From: Catenaria anguillulae PL171 | Lineage: Eukaryota > Blastocladiomycota > Blastocladiomycetes > Blastocladiales > Catenariaceae | Length of the DNA: 54,642 bases | Direction of reading: 5' to 3' | Assembly: GCA_002102555.1 (NCBI GenBank) | Contig: MCFL01000162.1 | Location: forward strand, 1 to 54,642 | Shown here: positions 1 through 9,428 of the stretch, one piece after another | Position numbering within the stretch: the stretch's first letter is position 1 | How the letters are laid out: each line of letters begins with the position of its first letter | Translations under genes and position numbers: made by a program | The notes under the pieces: model-generated | Databases searched by the model: none | The model's input: the letters and a program-made list of their open reading frames with translations, nothing else | What the model was told of the DNA's origin: nothing

Positions 1-617
1 GCCATGCAGGTCTCCCCCCCCTTCTTGGCAAGCGGTCGATGGCTCTGCACCCAGTTCCCCTTGGTGTTTGGCAGGCACACTCGGTGCTCCCTGGTTTGGC
101 AACCCCACGGTTCGGCTTTGCGCAGTCTCGGCAACAGTTTGCATTGCGTGTTGGTATGTCGTCTGGTACCCATGTCGTTTATTCTCCCATCCTCTCTGTG
201 GTCAGCATTTCTTGTTGATGTCACGATTATTGCATAGTTCAGCAACAAAAACCAAAAAAAGTGTACTTGATGTGTATAGATTGGTGTGGTGTCGGCTCTG
301 CCTGGTTCTGTTCTCCCTTTTTCCCCACCCATCACCCATGTGACATTGTATCCCCACCCTCCTGCTTCCTTGTACTAGTTGCCCCTTTCCCCTTTATTTG
401 TTGTGTTTTGCTTTTTTGTCTTGTATTTGCTTGTGGTCACTGTTATGTTCCACCACCTCTGCTTCCTCCCCCCCCCCCCTTATTCATTTTCCCCCACTGG
501 TCATTCTTGACCCCTACTGCCACTCGCCTGCCTCCTCTTGCTTGCCTGTGCCTCCTTCCATGGGTGCTTAAGACCCCAGCCTAGGTGCTCTTGTTTCTTG
601 TTCCCGAGCCTCCTTTG
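1..617. other. No gene seen; pyrimidine-rich sequence
   Basis: No recognisable coding frame. The plus strand is strongly C/T-rich, with a run of about 12 C near 468-479. The texture resembles the pyrimidine-rich 3' parts of the LINE copies further right (around 2060-2130 and 3480-3610), so this may be the worn end of another copy, but I could not align it convincingly. Confidence 0.5.
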
Positions 618-1933
618 TTTTTTTTTTTTTTTTTTTTTTGAGTCACTACCACATGTATTGAAGCTGAAAACCAATACAGAAGTCTTGAAAGAAGGTACAA
701 GAGCAGGAAGGTCACAGATTCAAGACACTCAACAGATGACAAAAGCAAGCAGAGAAAATGGCAAGCAATTGGTGGTAGGGGCACTTGGCCATGGGGTCAA
801 AGGAGAGGGTAAGAAGGAGTGCGAAAAGAGGATGTGAACAGAAGAGGAGTAACAAAATCCAAAAGTCAACACTCAACCACATCACAGTTGCACAACATAA
901 ACAATATGCAAAAACAAGCCAAGAAAGGTCAAGCACAAACGAGGGGGAACCATGTCAAATGAACCGCAAGCATCAAAGGACTAGGAAAGATTACACCACG
1001 AGCGCAGAGACAGCAGTAGGGGATAGCGAGGGGACGAAAACAGAATGCGTACCTGACTGTACCCCAACACGGGTAGCAAAGCGTTGCTGTGATTGATGAA
1101 ATCCAAACTGGGGAGTCAAGAGCCCTGGGAAGGTGCCGTGGAACCGCCATTCGCCAAAGGAAACAGGCACAGGCGAGGTGGCAAGGAGCCAACAAGTGGC
1201 AAGCAACCAGCGCGACATTTGTAGATGTAATGCGCGGCAACAAGCACAGAGTCCATGGGCGACCGCTGGGGTTTCGAGATGCTCTCCTCTTGGCAATGCG
1301 CCCGTTTGGCTCCATAGTCTGGAGGACAGAGAGGTTATCCTTGCCGCAAAGCATCTTGACGCCAAGGGCAGGATCCGCGTACTTGACCTTGAAATCCTCA
1401 AGTGATTGGTAGAATGATATGTATTGGCGCCGGTAATACAAAGGTGACGACGTCTGCGCCACACGCAAATCATCCTCAGTCGCGAAAGCAACCTTGAAGA
1501 ACCGCCAACGGAGCACGTCCGCCCTGCCACGGATTGCTTGCACTTGGAAATGTTGGCGAAGCACGCCTCGGACTTCATCATGGGTAGCTGCAAAGCTAAT
1601 CGGTCCTGCCCAAAGCTCGAGCTGGCGCGGTTGGCCATCGACCTCGTCCCACAAATGTTTGATAATTTGGCACCTGCCAACGTTTTGGACAATGATCGTG
1701 TTTGGTGGGGTTGCTGTCGTGCTGAAGATCACTTTGTAAACGTCTTGGCCTTGGGGCCCACCACGCGAGAGCTTGTGCGACTTGGGGTGCGCGGTATAAT
1801 CAATACCTTGGCGTTCAAGGGCAATCCGAACCATGGATGAGAGGTCAATGTTGCTTTTGATTTCGTCCTTGTGCACAACGACCGCAAATTCGCGGAGGGA
1901 GCTGGCAGCCAATCCGATTTCAGCCCGCGTACA
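618..1933 (-). mobile_element. LINE-like non-LTR retrotransposon remnant, 5'-truncated, with poly(A) tail
   Basis: Read on the minus strand, this segment runs from an ORF1-like protein fragment through an untranslated 3' part. It ends in a clean A tract, seen as 22 T at 618-639. The roughly 340 bp before the tail (640-982) are the reverse complement of 1934-2285, which has its own A tail, so this is the 3' end of a dispersed family. The last bases before the tail include ACATGTGGTAGTG, shared with the copy at 2260-2285 and, diverged, with those near 3270 and 3765. A terminal A tract, missing 5' part and repeated 3' end are what target-primed reverse transcription leaves behind. No target-site duplication was identified. 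Confidence 0.6.
1276..1927 (-). pseudogene. ORF1-like fragment of the LINE remnant
   Basis: About 215 codons are open on the minus strand with no good ATG at the left edge; the frame simply begins at the truncation. The peptide is acidic and basic by turns, with stretches such as VYKVIFSTTATPPN and WRFFKVAFATEDDLRV. It looks like a folded domain rather than random translation. The position upstream of a LINE 3' end suggests the ORF1 (nucleic-acid chaperone) product, but I recognise no named domain and see no CCHC knuckle. Beyond about 1276 the frame stays open but becomes low-complexity, probably untranslated sequence. Confidence 0.4.
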
Positions 1934-2308
1934 TAGTCCTTTGATGCTTGCGGTTCATTTGACATGGTTCACCCTTGTTTGTGCTCAAACTGTCTTGGCT
2001 TTGTTTTGCATGTTGTTTATGTTGTGCAACTGTGATGTGGTTGAATGTTGACTTTGGGTTATTGGTACTTTCCCTCTGCTTACCTCCTCTCTCTCTCCCT
2101 CTCTTCCCCTCTCTTCCCCTCTCTTTTGCCCCATGGCCGAGTGCCTCTACCACCAATTGCTTGCCGTTTTCTTTGCTTGCTTTTGTCATCCGTTGAGTGT
2201 CTTGAATCTGTGACCTTCCTGCTCTTGTACCTTCTTTCAAGGCTTCAGTGTCGGTTTTCAGCTTCAATACATGTGGTAGTGTTCAAAAAAAAAAAAAAAA
2301 AAAAAAAA
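1934..2308 (+). mobile_element. LINE 3'-end copy with A tail, inverted relative to its neighbour
   Basis: A 350-bp 3' fragment of the same family as 618-1933 but on the opposite strand, followed by a pure A tract at 2286-2308. It starts at TAGTCCTTTGATGCTTGCGG, the same point where similarity within the left copy begins, directly against the left copy's truncated end. The two 3' ends therefore form inverted arms of about 345 bp around the ORF1-like fragment. It carries no protein of its own. Confidence 0.65.
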
Positions 2309-2618
2309 GATGCAGCATGGAATGCGAACAGGATCAGCAGTGGTCGGATCAGTGGACTATCACCAATCCGACTCTCCGACTCATGAACACATGGTCCTCC
2401 ACAACCAGGGACTGGAACGCGAAAGAAAGCAGGGGAAAAGAAGAATAATAAGATGGTATGTATTTTGATTAGCAACATCGCGCAATTGCAACGGACCGGG
2501 GGAGCATGCCAGCAAACCCGGCCGGTCCAACGCCAAACCGACCTCGCCTTCATCTCCTCGACCTTCATCCCTTCCCAACTGTACCATCTTGCTATTTCAG
2601 GCCAAATACCCAACAGCT

Positions 2619-2717
2619 GGGGGCTGAGTAGCAACGAAAGCAAGTGCAGCTGAGCTGCGCGCGATGCTGACAGTGGGGAGCTGAACAGCAGCAAAAGCGA
2701 GTGCAGCCGAGTTGCGC
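2619..2717. repeat. Two-copy imperfect tandem repeat, period about 57 bp
   Basis: Copy one (about 2619-2660) and copy two (about 2675-2717) share GGGG.GCTGA..AGCA, AGTGCAGC and GAG.TGCGC in the same order and spacing, with scattered substitutions. A run of ten G follows at about 2725. No coding sense was seen. Confidence 0.6.
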
Positions 2718-2799
2718 AGAGAGGGGGGGGGGGGCAGTGCAATTTGATGTCGTTCGGTAGGTGCGGCAGCGTCTTTGTTTCGCTCGAGGTTCATGCGAT

Positions 2800-2878
2800 C
2801 TAGACCAAATATTCACCAGTTCAGCTCTGCGGCAGCATTGAGCTGTGAGACTCTTAATCTGTTGAATATTTGGTCCAG
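2800..2878. repeat. Short inverted repeat, 20-bp arms, 39-bp loop
   Basis: Left arm 2800-2819 and right arm 2859-2878 are reverse complements at 18 of 20 positions (core GACCAAATATTCA / TGAATATTTGGTC). It could fold as a hairpin or be the ends of a tiny MITE-like element. The flanks give no clear target duplication. Confidence 0.6.
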
Positions 2879-3229
2879 AAGTAGCAAGATAAGTAGTGGG
2901 AGATTTTTGGCTGCGAGGGGGAGAGAGGGATGTCGTGATATCTCGGTGGCCGCTCCCCCGGAGCAGCATACGGTCGGTTATGTGGGCATTCAGACATTGC
3001 GGGTAGTCGTCGTTCCTTGTCTCATCGTAGTATTTCATTCTCTGTCTTCTTCCCTTTCTCATATTGTCAAGCGTGGTGCCTGACTATACAATGAGGATCG
3101 GCACTGGTCCTCTGATCTATTACTGTCAACGCGTCTGGACCATGCAGATCCTCCATTTTCCTGCAGGTCGTGACCCCCATTTTGTGGCGTTTGTGTTTTG
3201 GTTTCCTCCTTTTTGCTTTTCTTTTCCTT

Positions 3230-3288
3230 TGAAGCATCCAAGTTGGTTGTAGCCCTCAATACATGTAGTAGCGCTTCAAAAAATTCAA
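3230..3288 (+). mobile_element. Diverged LINE 3' end
   Basis: Contains CTCAATACATGTAGTAGCG followed by a short A-rich stretch, matching the terminal motif of the copies at 640-660 (reverse) and 2260-2285. The upstream 150 bp are T-rich, as in the better copies. No coding sequence. Confidence 0.45.
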
Positions 3289-3424
3289 GGCGCTCTACCT
3301 TCCCCTTGGAGCGGCAACACAACAAGTTTATCTCTGTCCTCCTTCCACGACCTCTGCTCTCTGATTTGATTAACCTCCCTCCCACAGTCTTTTGTTGCTC
3401 TTGTGTCTGCTCGCTTGATGCTAT

Positions 3425-3790
3425 GTCCCACTTGACATGTCCTCTTCTTGTTCATTGAGCTTTGTGCAGTTTCCATCTCTTTTCTCTTGGTCTTAAACTT
3501 CTTGCTTTTCTCCCTCATCCCACGTTTCCCTCTCCTATGCGTCATCCCCCATTCCTTTTATCTCCCTTTCTCTCTCTTTCGCTCATCTCATTTCCCATCC
3601 CATTTTCCCCACTCCCCAATCAAACCATGGCCTTGTGACCCTGTTACCAATTGCTTGCACTATATCCTACTTGCTTTTGCCATTTCTATGACTGTACTTG
3701 GACCTCTGTCCTTCTTGCTTCCTTAAGTTCACAAAGCACTAAGTGTTGGTTCAGTCTGTCATAATACATGTAATAGCGATTATTTTTCTT
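3425..3790 (+). mobile_element. Older LINE 3'-end copy
   Basis: The order of motifs follows the 1934-2308 copy: a CTTGACATG start, a C/T-rich middle, CCATGGCC, ACCAATTGCTTGC, CTTGCTTTTGCCAT, then AATACATGTAATAGCG. Divergence is greater and the A tail is nearly lost, so this is an older insertion of the same family. Confidence 0.5.
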
Positions 3791-4070
3791 AGTCAATAAT
3801 GAGGATTTAGAAAACACCTACTTTCAATATACACCTTGGTGTCAAAGGGTTAAAGGGGAAGGCGAGAAGGAGAGAAGGAGAGGAGGTGGGTTCAAAAAAT
3901 ATGTAGAATGTCAAGGAATAATGGATGCAAGGGGGATATCCTCAGAGGGTGAAACAAGGAAAGGATTGGCACAGCCAACAAGGTGAATGGACAAAAGCCA
4001 CTGTGAGAAGGGGCAAAAGGTTGACGGTGGGCGAGGGGATTCTTTGAGCTGACTTGGGAGTGGATGTTTG

Positions 4071-5018
4071 ATGGTAGCAGTGAGGTCCACCAGCGTAGGG
4101 AACGCTGGGCCTGAGCAACTTGGGCACAAGCGACGTGGAAGTGCTCACTTATTGTCGGCTGAGAAATGCAAAACCTGAACCACGAGGCTTTGGAGGCGAG
4201 CACAGCTGACTTGACCAACTTGAGTCCACAGGCGGCTGTGTCATACAGCAGCGAGGCGGGAGTGTTGGACGGGAGGCGGGCTATCTGTCTGAGTGCGTTG
4301 CGGAGTTTTGCATCGAGTCCATCGAGAAACGAGGGAGAAGGAATGAAACCGCCGGCACTGTAGGCTGCCGATGGAACAATGACCGCGTTGATCACGTAGG
4401 TGGCGATCTGCGCCGGAATGCGCTTTGACCGCAGCACGTTGAGGGCACTAGTGACCGGGCTGAACATTGCTCTTTCGGTAGCTTTCCTCGGCCCTGTGCC
4501 ATCGATCAAAACTCCCAGGTATCGACGCACGTCTCCCGCGCTCACCCGGGCACCGCCACGCCTTGCGACATCACCGTGCCTGTCCCACAATCACGAGCGT
4601 TGAACGCCAGCACGAATCCTTTGCTTCCATTTGCCTTGATGCGGGCCAACTCGTTGAACTCGTCCACCAAATCAACTACCCGTTGCAATTCCTCTCGCGA
4701 CTTGGCAAAGAAGATGGCGTCGTCAATGTACCCTATCGCGACGTTCTTTCGCGTTGCCACCACCTCCGAGTCGTCCACCCGCGATCTCACTTCGACCTTT
4801 GGCACTCGCACTACGAGGTTCACGCCCTCGCAGGCGTCCCCGACCGCGCACAGCAAAATGTCGTAGAACGCGTTCCAGAGGAACGGCGACTCGACGTCAT
4901 CTTGCGGTATGCCTTGGTAAAGGTTGAACTTGTCCGTCTTGCCAAAGGCTGTGATGACTGAAGCTGTGCCGTTTTGCAAAAAGTTGCAGCAGTTAAAGTC
5001 GATGAATCGGTTGGGCAA
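4071..5018 (-). pseudogene. LINE reverse-transcriptase fragment (copy 1)
   Basis: Minus-strand frames give the C-terminal half of a non-LTR reverse transcriptase. GIPQDDVESPFLWNAFYDIL is the motif-B region, and IGYIDDAIFFAKS carries the catalytic [FY]xDD box (YIDD, near 4711-4733). A thumb region follows with LGVLIDGTGPRKATERAM and PSAAYSAGGFIPSPSFLDGLD. The N-terminal palm and any endonuclease domain are missing. The frame changes once, near 4545-4590, between the YIDD part and the thumb part, so the copy is dead. It is clearly related to the fragment at 5516-6170. Confidence 0.75.
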
Positions 5019-5357
5019 TCACACCACTGCAGGTGGGGGACTGGCTATGGTCATCCAAAAAGACCATCATTTGCCCAGTGTAATGGCGCGGCCCAAGGGT
5101 ATCATGCGGCAGAACCAGAAGGCAATCGAGCAGGCTAATTGATGTACACCAACCGGCGATGGCGTCCGGAGGAGCTGCCAGGGCATTATGGAGGCAACGA
5201 TGAGGATAGCGTCTGGCTAGATGGCGGACAAAGACAAATGCATTTGCGAACCGCGAGGGAGCTGTTTTGGTCCTGGAAACAAAGGAAACAAGTGGCTCGC
5301 AGCATGTGGGAGCGCAAGCGTTGAAAAGAAAACCGATGTAAAACGGCTTCTAGAGGA
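5019..5357. other. No gene seen between two reverse-transcriptase fragments
   Basis: No frame here resembles a reverse transcriptase or another known protein. It is probably decayed element sequence. Confidence 0.5.
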
Positions 5358-5515
5358 CTAGAGGAATGCTATCAACTGGGGCAACTCGCAAGAATTGACT
5401 CTACCAAGACGATGAATTGACAAGTTGCTGGGACATGGTGGGCAAGAGGTTGAGCAGCGCAGATGCAGGTAGGCCACGTGCAGCGATATCGGAAGGAGAG
5501 TGGGTTCACCCACGA

Positions 5516-6170
5516 ACGGACGGCACGCTGAGGGAAGCTGGCTATTGCACAGGCGACATGGTAGCGCTCGTTCGTCGGTGGCTGGCTCAAGTTGGAGCGC
5601 AGATCGGCGACTCGAGTGGTCAGGGTGGTGGACCGAGTTGAGTGCATATGTGGCGGCGTCGTAAAGCACAGCTACCGGCGTGTTGACGGGCAGACGGGTG
5701 ATTGAACGTACTGCAGCGCGAAGCGTTGCATCGAGTCGGTCGAGAAATGAAGCGGACGGAATGTAGCCGCAGGCACGGTAGGCGACGGACGGAAAAATGA
5801 CTGAGTTGATGATGTAAACAGCGATCCTTGCTAGTACCCTCTTCGACCGTCCGCAACACTTTGAGCGCTCCTTGACTGAGCCCAACATTGCTCTCTCAGT
5901 TGCCTTTCGCGGACCGGAACCATCAATGAATACACCCAGACACCGCATGTTGTCACTCGGGCCCGCCCTTGGTACTACCACTCCTTGTGAGGTGACCGTT
6001 CAGACGCCACCATCCCCCGTGTTGAAAGCCAGCACAAATCCCTTCTTTGGGTTTGCCTTGACTCGAGCCAGAGCATTGAACGCATTGAGCAAATCAACGA
6101 CCTGCTGGAAAAGCGCTTGCGACCGGGCAAAGATTGCGTCGTCAATGTATCCTATAGCCACGGATCTTTG
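5516..6170 (-). pseudogene. LINE reverse-transcriptase fragment (copy 2)
   Basis: A second piece of the same reverse-transcriptase family on the same strand. It has the GYIDDAI box near 6133-6158, then QQVVDLLNAFNALARVKA, then LGVFIDGSGPRKATERAM and ACGYIPSASFLDRLDATL. These line up with copy 1 residue for residue, with many substitutions. It contains at least one in-frame stop between the YIDD and thumb parts and is truncated at both ends. The level of difference suggests independent old insertions rather than a recent tandem duplication. Confidence 0.7.
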
Positions 6171-6926
6171 CCGACGGACTACTGCTGCTCAGTTCGACCC
6201 AATTGACAGTCTCCTTGATCTCCTTGGCCGCTTCGGAGTAGGCAGCACTGTTCTTGTCTGCGGAGTGGTTTGCGGGTCAATCAGCGTGGACTGAGTTGAA
6301 CAGTAATGGCACAAGAACTGCCCTGAAGCGCTCGCTGCCCAGTTTCGGTTGAGCATTTTGCTGGTTCACGGCTGCGTCAGTCTTGCTCTTGCTGGAATGC
6401 ATGGGAGCAATTGGCGTGTCTGCGCCAGCAGAGATCTGCAAAGTTACATAACATACAAGTCGTATGAACATGCAGACTAGGCGGCAATGGCAACAGCTGA
6501 AGGAGCCCATTGGTGGCGGTGATCGGTGTTGTAAGCCATGGGCGGCCCAGCTGCTGCTCGGAATTCTGGGCGGAGATTTGCATTGCGTGCCGAGGAACGA
6601 TTGAATTGGGATGTCATTGTTATCGTCATAGGCACGTATGGTCTCGTGTCAGGGTTCCACGAGTAAGAGGCACGACCTGCACGACTGACGTGAGAATGAT
6701 CGGCGGGCAGCACGATCGGCGGCGATCGTCACGTCCAGCTCACGTCCAGGTGTACAGTTTCCCGCGCAACCCATCAGCTGGTATGCACTTACCTCGTCCG
6801 CCAATCCGCAAAAGTGATGTCGCACCCATGCACAATGCATGCTCGGGTATCATGAAATCTTTCTCTCCAGAGGAACCGACCACACGTTCAACTGCCACTG
6901 TTGCTGACACCCGCTGACACCTGCCG
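6171..6926. other. No gene seen
   Basis: Roughly 750 bp without a convincing frame. Short open stretches on both strands show no domain character. It may hold the upstream region of the gene model at 6980. Confidence 0.4.
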
Positions 6927-6979
6927 TTGACCAGCCTGAGAGCCTCACTTCTTTATGACCTCATCTACGTTGGCTCAAA

Positions 6980-9030
6980 ATGGTTCAAATCGCGCGCAGC
7001 TCCTGCTGCAGGATTGCTACTCCTACTTTTCGACCTCCTTTTCTGGCCGAAGGCTCCGACAAACACCTCACCATTTGGGCACCTGCCGCCGCAAATGCAG
7101 CTGCCCAAAAGGACGTCACGGTCACACTGAATGAAGAAACAATGTTTGGACAATACCAGGCTGTCGGCTTGGATGCTCAGGCCCCAAGTCAAACCGGCCG
7201 TCCTGTCCCTCGGAACTTTGGTATTGACCGTCACATATACTTGGTATTGACCGTTCACGATATGTAAGCGATACACCCTTTCATGCTGACAAGACTTTCT
7301 GTGCTGATTTTCGCAGTTGCACCCCACAATGGCGGCATTTACTCGATGTTTGGCACTGTCATCCCCTCTTTTCGGCCCCATGCTCTGATGTTTTCGCGAT
7401 TCTTTGACTCAATGGTCAAATTTTGCCTCGATTGCAATCGCATCCGCATCGCCATGATTGTTCCAGCCAAGGATATGGGGGTCTTCAGCGATATTCGAGA
7501 CCAGTACATGGAAGTGTTGCCTGGGATCGAGCCCGTTGCCTTTTCTCACGTATTCCCTGCCATCAACGCGACCTTGGCCCGCCAGTCGCCTGGTTGGCCA
7601 GCTGGATGGACTGGACGGACCGAGGCCAGCCTCCTCAATTCCAAAGACAAGGCCTGTATCAGGTTTTTTATGTACTTCATCGTTCCGGCCCTGCCCATCG
7701 TGGTGACATTTAACTCAGCAAGGCTTCGGCGGTTGACTTACTACTACCTCGCGCGAATTATTCTTGTCGTACGTATATACTGTGCCCAGGCATTCAAAAA
7801 GATTTATGGATGTGCGTCTTGGGTTTACTATCCCGTGTACTCACTCACCAACCTGTGTGACTGACTGGTCGCATTCGTTGACCAGGTCTTTATCTCCAAC
7901 TGAGTACTTCATGCTGCTCGATTCCAAGGATTTTTCATTCGGCAATCCTCGCTCTCTGACATCTATGGCGGTTTCCTCAAAAGGTACATTTTCATCCAAT
8001 TGATGTGGCCAAGGTTGGCAATTCTCACTGTGGGACATCACATCTGTTTCTTCCTTGCCGACATAGCCCATATCTGGTGCACATCTCATACGTTCGGCAA
8101 CGATTCATTGCCACCAAGTCAGCTCAAGATCTGTTGGGGGGGGGGGTATCATGGTACATTGTCGTTTTGTAAAAGAATGCCCGTCAGCGATCAGACAGCC
8201 AGGCATGTTGCTCCTAATTCCAACGGTTGTTCATGTAAAATAGAACATTATGTATGGACTTTGGAAGAATACAACAGGTCCCTTGACAACAACGTTTTGG
8301 CCGAGCTAGAACGATTTTTCGACGCGCTCGCCCTAACCTCAAGGACATGGAGCCTCTTGTCTTCATTGAAGTCATTTACTGGATTTACATGATTCACAAA
8401 CCGCCATCACTACCCGCATCTGCGAGTTATGGATACAGCCAACCTATTCGGTCTCCATGTTCTCAATAGTATCCGCAGTCACGTTCGGTTCAGCGATAGT
8501 GACATGACTCCTTTCGAGGGTATGTCGCTGTCGCTGCGGTTGAAAACACCATGTCGACAAACTAAGAACTGACCGAATTGGGTTGCCAAAAAGGTGGTAC
8601 ATGGACAAGGATCCGGCTCTTGTGGACGTGGCGGTCGATGTATTTAACTCAAGTAATTTCAAACTCTTCAAGACTAGAATTTCCAAGCTGAGGATCGAGT
8701 TTCTGGAACAGGTACGTTCCGTCGGGTTGTGCATGTCCGAGCAGCCAGTTCAGTTGTACGACATGGCCATGAAGGGACATTTCAACCGTACCAGTCCCGC
8801 ACACGACAAAGCGGGTCTTTGAGTGCCAGTTTCGTACCTCCAATGAGATCGTGCTAAAAGGACTGGAAGGCGGAATGGAATCATCTGGCTATGTGTGGGA
8901 TACATTGTTTATGACCGTTATCGCCACATTTTGTCGTCACTGGAATCGCCCTTTTGCTGCATACATGGAGGAAAACGATGACCAAACTGTTGTTAGAGAG
9001 CCCCGCTGGCATATTGTGTGCCGCGGTTGA
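6980..9030 (+). CDS. Unrecognised multi-exon gene or gene relic
   Basis: One stretch behaves like a real spliced gene. The frame starting at 6980 reads to LVLTVHD. A GTAAGC donor at 7264 and a TTTCGCAG acceptor ending at 7316 then join in phase 2 into IAPHNGGIYSMFGTV, continuing with RIRIAMIVPAKDMGVFSDIR and PGIEPVAFSHVFPAINATLA. Further right, coherent pieces appear in changing frames (around 8583-8720, VDVFNSSNFKLFKTRISKLR; around 8800-9030, a piece ending WHIVCRG and a stop). I do not recognise the family and cannot build a full exon chain through 7650-8580, where all frames carry stops. It may be a gene with many small introns or a decaying one. Start, end and strand are provisional. Confidence 0.35.
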
Positions 9031-9428
9031 GGTCAAAAGCGGGCAACATGATGCCGTTGTGCTATCATGGGAACCGGTGCTTGTGCCTTGCTCGTGTCGC
9101 GTCATGCAAAGTCACGTCAAGAACTGACGAAAAGTAAGACGCCCTTGCACGACGATCGCTGATGGACGAACAAATTACACAGTCCAGTCATTCCGTCCAG
9201 TATAACACTGGCAGCATTTGAGGCACGAGCGACTATTGGCATTACACGGCTCGCGCGAAGACTGTGATGTACGCTCTTTTGTCCCCCTCATTAGAGGACG
9301 GCTTTCAACTTCACCGGTCATTTCTGTGTGGTGCTGATCGCACCCGCATTCCCAGGACTACTTCCTAGATACAACCAGCACCGTATTGACCCCATCATCG
9401 AGCTCCTCCACTCCGCTTGGCAGGCACA
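9031..9428. other. Intergenic, upstream of the transporter gene
   Basis: No coding frame. Presumed promoter of the nucleotide-sugar transporter fusion; no obvious TATA box. Confidence 0.5.

Noticed and set aside
618-639. Poly-T tract read as a terminator or simple repeat
   Set aside because: Better explained as the A tail of a minus-strand LINE insertion, because the adjacent 340 bp recur inverted with their own A tail.
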